Shown here piece by piece: positions 39,701-47,126 of a stretch of 64,000 nucleotides of DNA (its first letter is position 1; each line of letters begins with the position of its first letter). The translations under genes were made by a program, and so were the position numbers. The DNA is from Ectobius pallidus (taxonomy: Eukaryota; Arthropoda; Insecta; Blattodea; Ectobiidae). The notes under the pieces were generated by a model. That model saw nothing but the letters and a program-made list of their open reading frames with translations. It did not search any database and was not told the DNA's origin. Where the stretch lies: NCBI GenBank assembly GCA_964059195.1, contig CAXKWD010000011.1:31482566-31546565 (forward strand), given 5' to 3'.

Positions 39701-39995
39701 TCACTACACCAATCGCGGCTTTATTTGCATAGATATTTCACCCGATCGCTCGGGAGTTGGAGCAGTGCCCGCCGCGGTGCAGAAACCCGCATCATTGGCC
39801 AACTCTTGCGTGGGACTCACAGTATAATTATTAATATAACTACACTGTGTTAACTTTCAGTACAATGTAATATTGATGATTTCTTGTTTTCATTTACAGA
39901 TGCTGAGTTGGGTCTCGCTTCCATTCCATTACCTTTTGGACAAATTGGAGGCAGTTCTTCCATCAAACTTACTACAACAATTGTCCAGGATATGA
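12716..39995 (+). CDS. ST7: ST7 homolog (suppressor of tumorigenicity 7), ten-exon gene
   Basis: Join of 12721-12798, 14894-15056, 18249-18419, 19474-19707, 22134-22231, 23494-23684, 29242-29344, 32727-32970, 35097-35236 and 39900-39995. The pieces join in one frame of 505 codons plus TGA, with AG/GT at every border. ST7 is a conserved multi-pass membrane protein, linked to tumour suppression in human; its biochemical activity is unknown. Visible landmarks: a hydrophobic segment at residues about 10-33, the block [14 protein letters not shown] (exon 3), the helical repeat-like centre ([46 protein letters not shown]), the very conserved [19 protein letters not shown] (exon 8) and a second membrane segment at about 442-462. 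The first visible exon begins at an acceptor (TTTCAG) 5 nt before ATG, so an upstream exon should exist outside the recognised sequence. The introns hold many transposons; none breaks a coding exon. Confidence 0.96.
13075..13690 (+). pseudogene. Mariner-superfamily transposase pseudogene
   Basis: Shifting frames read [14 protein letters not shown], then [20 protein letters not shown] (FTDEKTF carries the first catalytic Asp, codon at 13163), then [15 protein letters not shown]. Further on comes [20 protein letters not shown], the decayed DLNPLDYSLWSVLE end motif with the last acidic site. Multiple frameshifts and stops make it dead. The wording resembles maT/DD37-type mariner relatives. It sits in the first visible ST7 intron, in sense orientation; inverted ends were not recognised. 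Confidence 0.85.
13801..13971. repeat. Foldback palindrome, 171 bp
   Basis: Arms of about 75 bp: left begins AATAATAATGAGATGGATTG, right ends CAATCCATCCCATTATTATT; nearly perfect complement around a loop of about 21 bp (GTTTGGAGTCTAGCTGAGGA). The loop-proximal part GAGGATGCCATTCGAAAC resembles Penelope-type hammerhead remnants. Transcribed within ST7 it would form a strong hairpin. Confidence 0.9.
14012..14147. repeat. Tandem duplication, 2 x 68 bp
   Basis: Units at 14012-14079 and 14080-14147, both starting GTTACAGTA and ending TATGGTCACTGTTT; only a few differences, so fairly recent. Confidence 0.92.
14894..15056 (+). CDS. ST7: ST7 exon B
   Basis: Acceptor TTTGCAG, donor CCAG|GTTTGA (not the strongest consensus). 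It begins [26 protein letters not shown], which is near-identical to the family. It ends with an Asn/Thr/Gln-rich tract ([21 protein letters not shown]), equivalent to the Asn/Ser-rich variable linker of vertebrate ST7. Ending in phase 1, it joins to exon C to rebuild Glu-Cys-Lys-Val-Trp. Confidence 0.93.
15610..15840. repeat. Imperfect direct repeat in ST7 intron
   Basis: The segment near 15618-15650 (CACTCTAGCAGTGTGCAG, then CCAGAACTGG) recurs near 15769-15800 (CACTCTAGCAGTGCGCAAC, GAAACTGG), followed in both by a weakly similar tract ending TTTAGATC. Spacing is about 151 bp. Origin unknown. Confidence 0.6.
15872..16493. mobile_element. DNA transposon remnant with GGGATTTTAAGGC ends
   Basis: Inverted ends TAGACCTGGGATTTTAAGG / CCTAAAATCCCAGGTCTA bound about 620 bp. 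Inside are at least six degenerate copies of GCCTATTT, subterminally clustered on both sides, as expected for transposase-binding repeats. No open reading frame. No convincing target duplication was found. Confidence 0.65.
16660..16830 (+). mobile_element. Possible decayed SINE
   Basis: GGGTCAGTCAGTAAGGCAGC (A-box-like), ACAAGTTTGATCTCAGCC (B-box-like) and a downstream body. The order and spacing fit a tRNA-derived head but both boxes are degraded. Confidence 0.35.
18249..18419 (+). CDS. ST7: ST7 exon C
   Basis: Acceptor TTTTTCAG, donor GAAA|GTGAGT. It encodes [20 protein letters not shown] and then the strongly conserved [19 protein letters not shown]. The last base of the exon plus TA of the next rebuilds the Ile of the IMQ-AWRERNP junction seen in the family. 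Confidence 0.95.
19474..19707 (+). CDS. ST7: ST7 exon D
   Basis: Acceptor TTTCAG, donor CACA|GTAAGT. It encodes [20 protein letters not shown], then [20 protein letters not shown] and a Gln/Arg-rich stretch. This corresponds to the short family form, without the longer alternative insert (about 23 residues, as I recall) found in some vertebrate isoforms between the AHEALE and [10 protein letters not shown] blocks. The helical, TPR-like spacing is characteristic of ST7. Confidence 0.95.
20170..20523 (-). pseudogene. Possible HTH remnant of a pogo/Brinker-type transposase
   Basis: The minus strand reads [17 protein letters not shown] ... [19 protein letters not shown], resembling the N-terminal helix-turn-helix of pogo-related transposases (Phe-Lys-Leu-x-Val ... 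Ala-x-Arg-x-Phe-x-Val ... Val-x-x-Trp). There is no catalytic domain beside it. The sequence near 20670-20710 (TTAGGGGGTCTTATAGGCAA) looks like a transposon end. Similarity is modest. Confidence 0.4.
20780..22098 (-). mobile_element. 5'-truncated LINE (Jockey/R1-like) inserted in ST7 intron 4
   Basis: Antisense to ST7 and flanked by an exact 10-bp duplication TCTAACAAGT (20770-20779 and 22099-22108). The 3' tail (minus strand) is an ACA-rich AACAACAACAACTT-like end. The coding part starts within the distal region of the reverse transcriptase ([20 protein letters not shown], then [15 protein letters not shown]), so most of the element is missing by 5' truncation during insertion. Confidence 0.92.
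20849..22090 (-). pseudogene. LINE pol C-terminus: RT tail plus RNase H
   Basis: Two frames. 21682-21990 continues the post-RT region ([20 protein letters not shown]). 20849-21637 carries an RNase H domain: [10 protein letters not shown] (first Asp), [14 protein letters not shown] (Glu), [12 protein letters not shown] (second Asp) and [20 protein letters not shown] (Asn/Glu/Asp end motif, with Leu where Ser is usual). A Cys/His cluster ([18 protein letters not shown]) closes it. One frameshift near 21700 separates the halves. Catalytic residues of RNase H survive, so decay is mild and the insertion is not ancient. Confidence 0.88.
22134..22231 (+). CDS. ST7: ST7 exon E
   Basis: Acceptor TTCTTTTTTCCAG, donor GAT|GTGAGT. 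It encodes [20 protein letters not shown] followed by [13 protein letters not shown]. The 3' end of the preceding intron is very short here: a LINE insertion ends (with its target duplication) only 25 nt before the AG, so splicing of this exon relies on sequence within or next to the duplicated target. Confidence 0.95.
22867..23312. mobile_element. MITE with about 140-bp inverted arms
   Basis: 446 bp. Left end CAGTGCGTCTCAGTCAGATT, right end AATCTGACTGAGATGCACTG. Arms share GAGTTCT/AGAACTC, GGCAAAGGAACT/AGTTCCTTTGC and CCGGCAGTT/AACTGCCGG. Arms of roughly 140 bp flank a unique centre of about 170 bp. No coding capacity. Position: ST7 intron between exons E and F. A sequence starting TATACAGAGCGTCTCAAACG at 17550 may be the decayed end of a relative. 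Confidence 0.85.
23494..23684 (+). CDS. ST7: ST7 exon F
   Basis: Acceptor TCTCTTTGCAG, donor ACAA|GTAAGT. It encodes [26 protein letters not shown]..., [20 protein letters not shown] and [18 protein letters not shown], a highly conserved helical stretch of ST7. It ends in phase 2 and joins the next exon to rebuild Lys-Phe-Ser-Pro. Confidence 0.96.
23789..23930. repeat. Small palindromic MITE, 142 bp
   Basis: Arms TATATCAAAAACATAGGTTA / TAACCTGAATTTTTTATAT and TCATCTCAGATGGTAAAT / ATTTATCATCTGAGATAA pair imperfectly around a loop. Intronic in ST7. Confidence 0.7.
25153..25293. repeat. Foldback palindrome with hammerhead-like loop, 141 bp
   Basis: Perfect arms of about 50 bp: ATATATGATATTTTCCCGGG and its complement CCCGGGAAAATATCATATAT, continuing to GAATTGGATTAATT / AATTAATCCAATTC. 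The loop reads, on the minus strand, CAATGA-AGCC-TCAGTTT-GGCTT-CGAAACGTCGG, a stem-loop followed by GAAAC, as in Penelope-associated hammerhead motifs, though the CTGATGA core is degraded. Confidence 0.88.
26100..27640 (-). pseudogene. Tigger/jerky-like transposase pseudogene
   Basis: From the N-terminus: [38 protein letters not shown] (CENP-B N-terminal HTH), then broken frames including [13 protein letters not shown] and [22 protein letters not shown] (the DDE region), [32 protein letters not shown] and [17 protein letters not shown]. These are landmarks of jerky/Tigger DDE transposases. Stops and frameshifts plus an insertion remove the catalytic centre, so it is inactive. Confidence 0.88.
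26650..26940 (+). mobile_element. LINE 3'-end-like insertion nested in Tigger
   Basis: The segment has a repeated GAATGTCATTTTGTAT, then CCCCTTAAGGTGAGCTTTGC TCGTTGGGG and ends in AATAAATATATTCAAT. A compact GAGCTTTGCTCG hairpin followed by an AATA-rich tail resembles insect CR1-type LINE 3' untranslated regions. It breaks the Tigger transposase between the RGKSKNP and FLPPNVT blocks, so it came later. Exact borders are uncertain. Confidence 0.55.
29242..29344 (+). CDS. ST7: ST7 exon G
   Basis: Acceptor GTTGTGACAG, donor AAAG|GTAGGT. It encodes [20 protein letters not shown] and then [14 protein letters not shown]. It lies after a 5.5-kb intron that carries a Tigger transposon with a nested LINE tail. 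Confidence 0.95.
29460..30195 (-). mobile_element. Internally deleted Tigger remnant
   Basis: End sequences GTAGAGTCTCAATAATTTGA and (complement of the right) CGAGTCTCGATAATTTGA are inverted repeats of Tigger type. A minus-strand trace at 29780-29900 reads, across a frameshift, [14 protein letters not shown] and [13 protein letters not shown], resembling the C-terminal tail of jerky/Tigger transposases. A TAGGCCTA octamer lies at 29667. Confidence 0.65.
30221..30560 (-). pseudogene. Tc1/mariner-class transposase C-terminal fragment, copy 1
   Basis: The minus strand reads [36 protein letters not shown] and stop: the end of a Tc1-like transposase (Leu-x-x-Arg-hydrophobic ... Gly-x-His-hydrophobic-x-x-Leu-Leu). 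The downstream 3' region continues to about 30221. Relative to the two other copies in this window it carries an extra GGCCTA at 30371-30378. Confidence 0.75.
30770..31090 (+). pseudogene. Tc1/mariner-class transposase C-terminal fragment, copy 2
   Basis: Reads, with decay, [26 protein letters not shown] then LSNISC. The 3' flank (TTTTCATTGTAATTGTGACT, ATATTTCACCCGATCGCTCA) is shared with copies 1 and 3. It faces copy 1 in inverted orientation with about 210 bp between them, so the pair can form a hairpin in ST7 pre-mRNA. Confidence 0.72.
32065..32575 (+). mobile_element. Tigger remnant interrupted by a foldback
   Basis: TA-flanked (32063-32064, 32576-32577), with ends CAGTAGAGTATCAATC and the complement CAGTAGAAGTCCCATA. 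Codons 32116-32226 read [38 protein letters not shown]: the CENP-B-type HTH start of a Tigger transposase. The foldback at 32227-32436 breaks it directly after IPEG, and the phrase ATCCCAGAAGGA recurs on the far side (about 32469). Confidence 0.8.
32227..32436. repeat. Foldback palindrome, 210 bp
   Basis: Arms ATATGAAAAGTAGAGTAGAT / ATCTACTCTACTTTTCATAT and GGAAATCTGAAGCTGGAGAC / GTCTCCAGCTTCAGATTTCC; about 88 bp each with a short loop. Nested in the Tigger remnant, in the intron just before ST7 exon H. Confidence 0.92.
32727..32970 (+). CDS. ST7: ST7 exon H
   Basis: Acceptor GTTTTTCAG, donor CCAG|GTGAGT. It encodes [40 protein letters not shown] and [20 protein letters not shown]..., the most conserved part of the protein. 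Cys residues in the [15 protein letters not shown] segment resemble the family. Confidence 0.97.
33350..33658 (-). mobile_element. tRNA-derived SINE with 13-bp target duplication
   Basis: Target duplication TATTAATGAAGGT (33337-33349, 33659-33671). On the minus strand: GGGGTACGCCGTAGCGTAGT, A box TAGCGTAGTGGTCGAGGCG, B box GGGTTCGATTCCCG, then the body (GAGGTCGTTGGAGTTTTTCA) and a 3' tail of GGTAAA-like units. About 309 bp, apparently full length. Same family as 51361-51630, in opposite orientation. Confidence 0.92.
34383..34990. mobile_element. Snap-back mariner derivative
   Basis: TA-flanked (34381-34382, 34991-34992). Both termini carry the same mariner 3' end in inverted orientation for about 172 bp (34383-34554 against 34819-34990). 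Between them lie two transposase pieces in opposite directions. Minus strand (about 34665-34570): [17 protein letters not shown], then [14 protein letters not shown], the first-Asp block of mariner (normally TGDETW). Plus strand (34674-34880): [20 protein letters not shown], the DxHLF block after the last catalytic residue. The element is a deleted, inverted recombinant that can still look like a valid TIR-TIR unit. Confidence 0.85.
35097..35236 (+). CDS. ST7: ST7 exon I (C-terminal membrane segment)
   Basis: Acceptor CCTTTTACAG, donor GCT|GTAAGT. It encodes [20 protein letters not shown] and then a hydrophobic helix ending [19 protein letters not shown]. It ends in phase 0, just where vertebrate ST7 transcripts switch between alternative C-terminal exons. 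Confidence 0.96.
35847..36480 (+). pseudogene. hAT transposase C-terminal remnant
   Basis: A left-end-like CAGGGGTGGCCACAACAGGG starts near 35850. The plus-strand frame 36182-36436 reads [20 protein letters not shown], then [20 protein letters not shown] and [19 protein letters not shown], resembling FWKxVPxxKYPxLKxxALxxLSxFGSTYxCE of the GTF2IRD2/Charlie-type hAT transposases, with the STYLCE part decayed. The right end is not found. Confidence 0.65.
36700..37190 (-). mobile_element. Candidate Penelope-type terminal sequence with hammerhead-like core
   Basis: The minus strand at 36846-36808 reads CTGATGA, stem GACTA/TAGTT with a 7-nt loop, then GAAACGTCGCGCC. This layout (CUGAUGA - hairpin - GAAA) is the hammerhead core found in Penelope-like elements, with one extra A before the stem. 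The adjoining minus frame 36895-37188 (97 codons, [20 protein letters not shown]) has no recognised domain, so the assignment rests on the motif. Confidence 0.4.
37370..37743. mobile_element. Tigger-type MITE
   Basis: 374 bp, TA-flanked (37368-37369, 37744-37745). Ends CAGTAAAAACTAATTAATTC and complement CAGTAAAACTGCATTAATCT; subterminal CTGGACTTCGCTTAATCGGA / TTAGTCCAGATTAATG. No coding sequence. Intronic in ST7. Confidence 0.85.
37983..38312 (+). CDS. Unassigned 109-codon open frame in ST7 intron
   Basis: It starts ATG and reads [20 protein letters not shown], with a basic central stretch [20 protein letters not shown]. No domain recognised, no splice signal that joins it to ST7, and a Tigger-type end (complement reading CAGTGGAACTTCAGTAATCT) at 38690-38733 suggests transposon surroundings. 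It could be chance or a transposon fragment. Confidence 0.15.
   Translation: MGSSEAKYITFECMYAEIPSFPLTEFLKWSYNIQVSEVNLQYFHVAKLKSEFSLHGHTRRLREHTLATSHDNDWSAYQNKWRPNRFPFGKLNRVDSTSEKIEYQDSPWG
38935..39085 (-). mobile_element. tRNA-derived SINE head
   Basis: The minus strand starts GGATCTGTGGTGGTCTAGTG, with an A-box-like GTGGTCTAGTGCAATG and B box GGGTCAAATCATGG. It is a decayed pol III promoter pair with tRNA-like spacing, in the ST7 intron before the terminal exon. Confidence 0.6.
39490..39835 (+). pseudogene. Tc1/mariner-class transposase C-terminal fragment, copy 3
   Basis: Best preserved of the three: [44 protein letters not shown] and stop. This is the canonical end of Tc1-like transposases. 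The 3' flank contains ATATTTCACCCGATCGCTCG as in copy 2. It lies 65 bp before the terminal ST7 exon, close to its branch-point region. Confidence 0.8.
39900..39995 (+). CDS. ST7: ST7 terminal exon J
   Basis: Acceptor CATTTACAG. It encodes [20 protein letters not shown] followed by [11 protein letters not shown] and TGA. This matches the vertebrate isoform ending in ...EKVESILPSSLWHQLTRI, an amphipathic tail. The 3' untranslated region follows; candidate AATAAA signals lie at 40312 and 40796, but the true end cannot be set from sequence alone. Confidence 0.92.
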   Translation: MLSWVSLPFHYLLDKLEAVLPSNLLQQLSRI

Positions 39996-41708
39996 GATAA
40001 AGTCTCCAGACTATTAATAATTTGACAAATAACCTCTATGGTACAAATTGAAGCAGTGAGTTTCTCGATAAAACTCGGTGATATCTTCCTATTTGCACTG
40101 ACACAGTAGAAAATGTTGTCAACAGCAAGCGAGTGGCAATCATGTGCTTCAGTGCTGCGACTGCAAAAGTACTTAGTTTTACTATTCGTAAGAATCTCAT
40201 TATTTAATTTCCTTGACCTTTCAATATTATATTTTAAACAGAAGAAAACAACACACCTTTGAATGAAAGAAACAAGCTGAGGTAGGGTTTTAATGCTATC
40301 ACTGGTTCACCAATAAACAGCCATTCAGAACCTTTGCCATGGCCCAATAGATGGAAATAAAAATCAGTTACTATATTATATTCTCTGGCAGAAAAATGTG
40401 TCTTGGGACGTTTTTACCTTGGTACACTGATGGTAAAACCACTCGGCTACCCAATAACATATGCAGTCCTAATCCAAATATTCTTAAGGAGAGAATTATG
40501 CCATTGAGTGGTTTAAAGTTACTTGGAAAGTACTCTTTTAATTAAAAGTATTTCCATATGATTATTAAATAGACTCAGGTTGATAAATATTGAGAATGTT
40601 TACAATTCATTACATTTAAATGTTAAATTTCTCATGGTAGTGGCAAAAAATTGTCACTTAGTGGCTGAAAAGTTTTGTCCACTGCATCCCATATGTTGGT
40701 AGCCATGCACTAGAAAATAAATAGCCTCTGTCTGCACAAGTTCATAGTAGGTGGCAGGACAGCTGGAAAACTTCCAGAATGGCTGCATAGTATGCAATAA
40801 AATTATTATTTCACAAATATTAACGGCTGTCTAAAAAATAGTGTATGATACACATGGTAAAATGATATTTATTTTGATCGTAGGATTGCTACACTTGCCT
40901 TTACGAACTCATTTCACAAACATACCTACTCGCAAAATAAAATCTTGTTTTTACCACTTGTATTATAAATAACTATTTTTTTGTGTAAATGATGTGAGCT
41001 ATGATTTCATGAAGATCTTAGTTTAATTCTCTTTCTGCTTTATGATTTCTCCGAATAGGCGGATGCTAAATCCCTTTTCTTCCTTTTTTACATTTTCTCA
41101 TTTTTTATTGCTTCAGTTACTGGTAAATCTTCAGACATAAAAGTTATTTTAATGACAATTCATACAATTTCAATATCAGTATAAGTAGACATGTCCTAGA
41201 CAGACACAGAAAGGTTTTTTTTTTTAACGGAATAGCGTTTTTTTTTTTTACTTGAAATAACAGAAAGAAACATGTAAAGCCATTTCTTTCATCTTTTTCT
41301 TTCTTTTGAAGGTGTGATGTGTTCTCTTTAGTCAGGTGAATTAGGTTAGATACCTGATTGTTGTATTCACTTCACATTTTACATCCCAAATTTATGCAAA
41401 ATTACTGGTAATTATACATCAAAGTCTGATATATTTCAAGGCATGTTTATGAAGTATGTTAAATGTGAGAAAAATACTCGTTTTCAGGCCCATGTGAAAG
41501 ACTTGGATTTAAAATCAGGGTAATAAATACAATAATATTGTAATAATTTTATCGTAACATATGGGCTTGTTAAAATAAAAGTATAATTAGCTTCCGGATA
41601 TTACCAAGTTCCTGACTGTATGTTTCCTGTTATGTTATGTGTACTCTTGAAGCACCCCTGTGAAATGTTTTCTGCTATTATCAAAATGAGAATGGAGATA
41701 GAGTAAAT
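39996..41708. other. ST7 3' untranslated region and intergenic DNA
   Basis: Begins with the presumed ST7 3' untranslated region; AATAAA at 40312 and 40796 are candidate polyadenylation signals. No other gene recognised. Frame 40351-40545 has no family features. Confidence 0.5.
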
Positions 41709-41801
41709 TTTCTTCATTGTGTTCCAGCTTCCTAAATCCTTTCTTCATTGTGTTCCAACTGCCTAAATCCTTTCTTCATTGTGTTCCAACTGCCTAAATC
41801 C
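41709..41801. repeat. Tandem repeat, 3 x 31 bp
   Basis: Units at 41709, 41740 and 41771, each TTTCTTCATTGTGTTCCAAC plus TGCCTAAATCC; the first unit differs by two bases. No function visible. Confidence 0.95.
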
Positions 41802-42004
41802 TTCACCACATGTAACATTTAAGGGGTGTAAGTCTTCAGCACACAGAACTACACATAGCATTACATTTTATAGCTGATTAGGTAGTGGATCTTCCAATAT
41901 AACATTTTCATGTGTGTGCTTTTTCTACGTTAGATGTACAAGAAGTGTCTTTAAAGTTGAACAGTATTCACCACTTAAGATATGTATTTATGAACCTCAG
42001 AATA

Positions 42005-42085
42005 TTGTCTATTGAACATGTTACGGAAAGCCGAAGGTCATGGGTTCGAATTGCAGTGTCAGACAAATTTTTCTCCTATAATATT
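42005..42085 (+). mobile_element. SINE head fragment
   Basis: GGTCATGGGTTCGAATTGCA contains a good B box (GGTTCGAATTG); a recognisable A box is missing. Followed by ATTTTTCTCC as in other SINE bodies here. Probably a truncated copy. A second weak B-box-like site (GGGTTCGATCATAG) lies near 42602. Confidence 0.45.
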
Positions 42086-43390
42086 CTAATATTCACCACA
42101 TATGTATCACTCATTATGTCTTCATGGACCACATCTATAGAAATATAAACCAATTTCGTATATCCCTTTCCTTTTTAATAGTTCTCCTGTGGACTAGTGC
42201 TCATCTATTTTTGAACTAATTGCCTACGTCAACAGAGCTATCCCTAGGGAATATTTTATGGATGACCATGCCTTCATATCTGAAAATCCGTGTTAAGTAC
42301 TAGAAGTGTATTCATGATAAACATGCAGGATTTTACATGGTTCATATTTCATGTTTTAAGTTATATGTCCACATTGCTATAATACCAGCTTTTGTATTCG
42401 TCAACTCACAATAGTGGTATCTTCTTTATTCTCCAGGGGTCTGGCTAGCCATCACCCCCAGGATTGGCTGTAAGAAGGAAAAGAAAGTTTAATTCTCGTC
42501 CTGCAATTTGTTCCTTTTGACAATATTGAATCTGAATGAGTTCATGAGGTTAATGTTTATCTTAGATACTCCGAGCCTAGCTTTCTGTTTTAAAATTTAT
42601 GGGTTCGATCATAGCTCAGGCTGCTGATAGCTCAGCTTTACAAGCATGCAAAAGGACTCTTGCAGGACCATATTCCGACACACGAGCAAAAATGCCCTAA
42701 GTAACTGTATACAACCATCGATAAATAGCCATAACAAACTTAAATAATATACCCAGAGCACTCCCCCTTTTCGCACATGTTTCTTGTATTACAAATAGGC
42801 TAGGCCTAATATATACGACTGGCCAAACTAATCGAACATTTTCCCATCTGACCAAAGTGTGCAATTTGCTTGTAATAGGTGATGTTCACTGTCAAACTGG
42901 TTTGCACACGACTGTTGTAAGTGCAACATAATAAATCATTTCAGTACAGAATTCACTGTTGAACTTAACTAGAAAGCACAACAAAGAGTGATTTTATATC
43001 AAGTGTGTGGACATTAAATTGTCTCATGACATTAATTCTAAATATTTTGCTTGTAGTGCAAAAACATTATTCAGGTTATCGAATACTAAGCATGCAACTG
43101 CAGTCACAATATCTATTCTAGAATGGTCTTTTCCTAATGAAATTTTGAGGATATTATTCTTTATTATTGAACTTTAAATTCCAACGTGTATTATTTTTCA
43201 AGCATTTCTGTAGTCAGTGTCAAGAAAATGGTTCTTTAGTTTATTTGTTTGTCTTTGTCATTTTTATTACATGTCTTTATTTCACTGATCTGCTTCATTC
43301 TACCACTTGGGGAATATACCATCTAACAGTGAGAAATTAATTATCGACAGTTATCTACAGTCCTATAAAAATTACGTCAAAGTGCCATGA

Positions 43391-43546
43391 CTTAGGTTTT
43401 TAAAATCGGGGTAGGCTTTCAGCGCAAACTCTTTAGGGCCATGCAGATGGGTATTTATTTATTTATTACTTAGATTTTTAAATTCGGGGTAGGCTTTCAG
43501 CGCAAACTCTTTAGGGCCATGCAGATGGGTATTTATTAATTTATTA
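43391..43546. repeat. Tandem duplication, 2 x 78 bp
   Basis: Units at 43391-43468 and 43469-43546 share CGGGGTAGGCTTTCAGCGCA and GGGCCATGCAGATGGG; nearly identical, so recent. Each unit ends in TATTTATT-rich sequence that could mediate slippage. Confidence 0.93.
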
Positions 43547-46449
43547 CTTTCTCTACCGGTATCATAGGTTGACCCTGAAATTTTATGTCAAGATTTCAAT
43601 GTAATTACACTTTGAGGTCCCCTAAATCCAAAATGCTATTTTCATAAACCTGTGTATGTGTATGTTTATCTGGGATATGACTTGAACATTGGCGATTACT
43701 TTTTCTTACTTTTACTACTACTACTTGATGTGAAATAAATTTCATTTTTTCATGAAAAAAAAGAAAGATGTAACGATTTGGTTAAAATTTTAAGCATTCG
43801 ATCCTTATAATACAGGCTAAAACTTTTATTTTAAAAATATGTGTGTAGAAATTTTCTGAATGGTAGTTATAAGTACCAATTTTTTTTTTTTCTTTTCTTT
43901 CTTTCTTTTTTTTTTCAAACACTGGCTATGAGTTTCGGATGCCTGTAAAGTCTGCTTCAGGCCTCCTTTCTATATATCAGAAATATTTCAAGTGCCTGTG
44001 CAGTTATGTTATTAGCACATAATATAAATACTTGGCTAAACTTACTTCATTTGTTTTTAAAAGAAATCAATCTTCCTCTCCTCGGTTTATTTTCATTAAC
44101 ATTCATTATGTTAGCACACTGGATCATAGTTGAGCAAATACTTTTTTCAAAACCTGTTAATACTCCTGCTTGCCACATACATTTAGTTAATAAACCATTA
44201 ATAAAGATATTTCCATCAACATTTCAATTCCGTCATTAAAATTACACAAATTTCTAGATGTTTCGGGTGATAGCTCTATATATAACTATTAACTAAGAAC
44301 CAAAACTTGTATTTCACAATACGTTCATATGTCTACCATATGTATACACATAATACTTACCTTAATGCATCTCAATAGGAACAACACACAAGTAGAAAAT
44401 AATTATGTTAGTTGCTTTCTCTTTTCCAAATCATATGGATGCAATATTAATATCTTCCTCCTTGACTAGCCATTCAGTCTAGTCGACCGCTAGCCGACGA
44501 TGGGAGGGAAGTAACCTCTTGAAACATGTCCAAGTAATGGTACGTAAAGTGAGCTAAAAGTGTTTTAAACGTTTGACTACTTTTGAATAATAAGATTAAG
44601 TTGTTTAATCAATATTAAATTGAAACCTTCTTTGTTTCTTAAATGTAATTTAAATTCATATTCTGAATGTGAATCGGTTGACCGAATCTGTCCCATTTTC
44701 AATCACTTTTGTGGAATTCCCTTAATGTATCTTATTGTTGGTGGGATATAATTACACACACAGCGGATAGTAATTAGCCCTGTAGTTTCGAAAGGTGTTC
44801 AACCGCCTTTTGAGTTATCTTTTCAGTACTGTATAAAATAATAGTGTCATAATTTTGTTCTTAATGTTTTGACTGTAATAAATAAAAATATTAGTATGAG
44901 TTCAACAGAACAAAATTGAAAAAACGAAAAATCAAAATTGAAAATACAACAATTCAAGCAACAAGTTCTAAAGGTCACAAAATAATTTTAAAATGAATGT
45001 TAAAGCAATAAAATATTTAATTTTCTCACTTAAAGTAATTTCATGTAGTGGGTTCGATGAACTCAGCCCTTTAGAGACTATGAGACAGAAATAAAAGGAA
45101 GTCCTCGGGTTAAGTGTGTTTTGTGCCTGCATTGGAAAACTATTCTCATAGTGATTTGGTTTAGCAACAAATATATTTTACATGTGAATTGTAGGGTCTA
45201 TTTCCAAAGTGACATATCTCCGGTTTGTGAAGATTTTGTGTTTAGTCAACAAACGCATTAGCAATACCTTCTTCAAAACGTATAATGAACACAAATTACA
45301 TTAAGCCCATTATTAAAGAGTCATCAAAAGTTATTGTTACTTTAAGTGTGATGTATTTCCAAGATTTGTTTATTTTCAAATTGGTTTTTCTCTATGAAAT
45401 AAAAATGTATGCGATAAGGGATTTTTAAAGTGTAATTTTAAGGGAGAAACTTATGTTAGGTTGATGCTTTTTTATTTTTATTGTTATTAATATTATTATT
45501 ATTGTTGTTGTTGTTGTTGTTGTTATCCATTGAGAATTTAGAGATATAAATGGGGAAAATCAGAACCATGAAATAACAAAACTCATTTCACACAATTCGC
45601 ATGTAAGCTATTTTGATATTAAACAAATCTTTCATGAACATTTTCACTGTACTATATAAAGAATTTCCTTCCAATATTCGGTACTGGTGTAGATTGTGAG
45701 CATTCTATCATGTTGTTATTTCAATAAAAATGTGTAATGAAATGTTTATTTATGCAGTGAAAGTGTATAATAAGAGAGTTTGTTTAAAACAAAATCTCTT
45801 AAATCTTAGATCCCTGTTCTGCTAGTCCCATGGGTCTGTAATATTTCTTTAATTTCATCTTTTAAATTTTCTATTTAAAAAAAAGGTATTTGCCTTTAAA
45901 TGAGTTTCGATATCTGTAATAAAAAATCCCTTTCAGCTTGGCATATACAGTAGGCGCAACTAATTTTGAAGTTCATATTTCTGCACATTGGAACAATAAG
46001 AGCCGAAGTTCATTTTAACCAAACTTACCCACGTCCTCCCATAAGCTAAGCATTAAACAAACTTCTTTCCCCTTGTCCTGCGGGTTGCAGTTATAAAACA
46101 AAATATCACACAAAAGATTTTAGTAATATTTAAGGGTTTTAGAGCGATTTTGAACGTGCTCCATTTGTGCCTACTAACTTAGTAATACATTTTTTTGATT
46201 CTGCAACCTTATTTTGGATCATGCCTTGCTGTAAGGGTTGGTCATATCAAAACTTATTCAGACAGACGTTTTAAATTATTTTTGGAAGGTTTACAATATC
46301 TTCAGATGGATTTGATACCGTATTGTGCCTACTGAGGGAATTACGAATTCTTTGTCCTTCAAACCTTATTTTTCCACCCCTTAAGCTAACGAATGGTGTT
46401 ATCAAAACACCTTTCAAACAGAAGTTCTTGGTACTGCTCTTACAAGGTA
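43547..46449. other. Intergenic AT-rich DNA, no gene seen
   Basis: It holds one TACCGGTA (43554), poly-pyrimidine tracts near 43878-43917 and a mixed TTA/TTG tract at about 45486-45526. No supported coding region on either strand. Confidence 0.5.
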
Positions 46450-47126
46450 CCATATTTTACGGAATATAGGATGCTCCGGACCATAAGACGCATCTTGATT
46501 TTAGGATGGAAATTTAAAGAAAAATAAATTTAATGTGATTCTAAACAAAAAAATTTAAAAGGAATAATAGCCTATACTTCATTGCATAAACTTCATACTT
46601 CATTGCATATAACATTGTACAATGGAATCAGTGTAAATGGAATCACTTCTAACTTAAAGCCTTTGTTGTATTTAAATCTCTTCTGTACAGGTGGCATTGC
46701 GTAAATTTTAACTGACCTGATTTCTCATGAAAAACTGTAAATACTTTTACACCCTCTAACCCTCAATTCAGCGTATAGTAATTGTAACGGGACAGGGCTG
46801 TTTAGATATCATTGCCTTCATTTAAACCACCTGACAGAGACAACTCCTTTCATATAAAAGAACTCAACATTCCCTTCTTTTCGCATTGCATACCAGGCTT
46901 CCAGCTACCCTCATTTTACGACTGTGGCAAGTGCACTTATGTACAGTGTGTGTGAAAATTTGTAACTATCTTATCGTTTATAACACCTTGTTTATTACTA
47001 TGGTATTCCGGCAATATTAACCTTAATTTTAATTTTTTTGGTGTACTTTGGACCATTAGATGTATCCAACTTTCAATGCTCTGTTTTCAAAGTCAAAAAG
47101 TGCATCTTATGGTCCGTAAAATACGG
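46450..47126. mobile_element. TA-flanked MITE with TTTTACGGA ends
   Basis: 677 bp; left CCATATTTTACGGAATATAG with GGACCATAAGACGCATCTTG, right AAAAAGTGCATCTTATGGTC and CCGTAAAATACGG, flanked by TA (46448-46449, 47127-47128). The inverted repeat (GACCATAAGATGCA) is shared with widespread Tc1/pogo-type elements. No coding capacity. Confidence 0.82.

Noticed and set aside
41709..41801. CRISPR-like array of 31-bp repeats
   Set aside because: Three head-to-tail units with no spacers, in eukaryotic DNA: a minisatellite.
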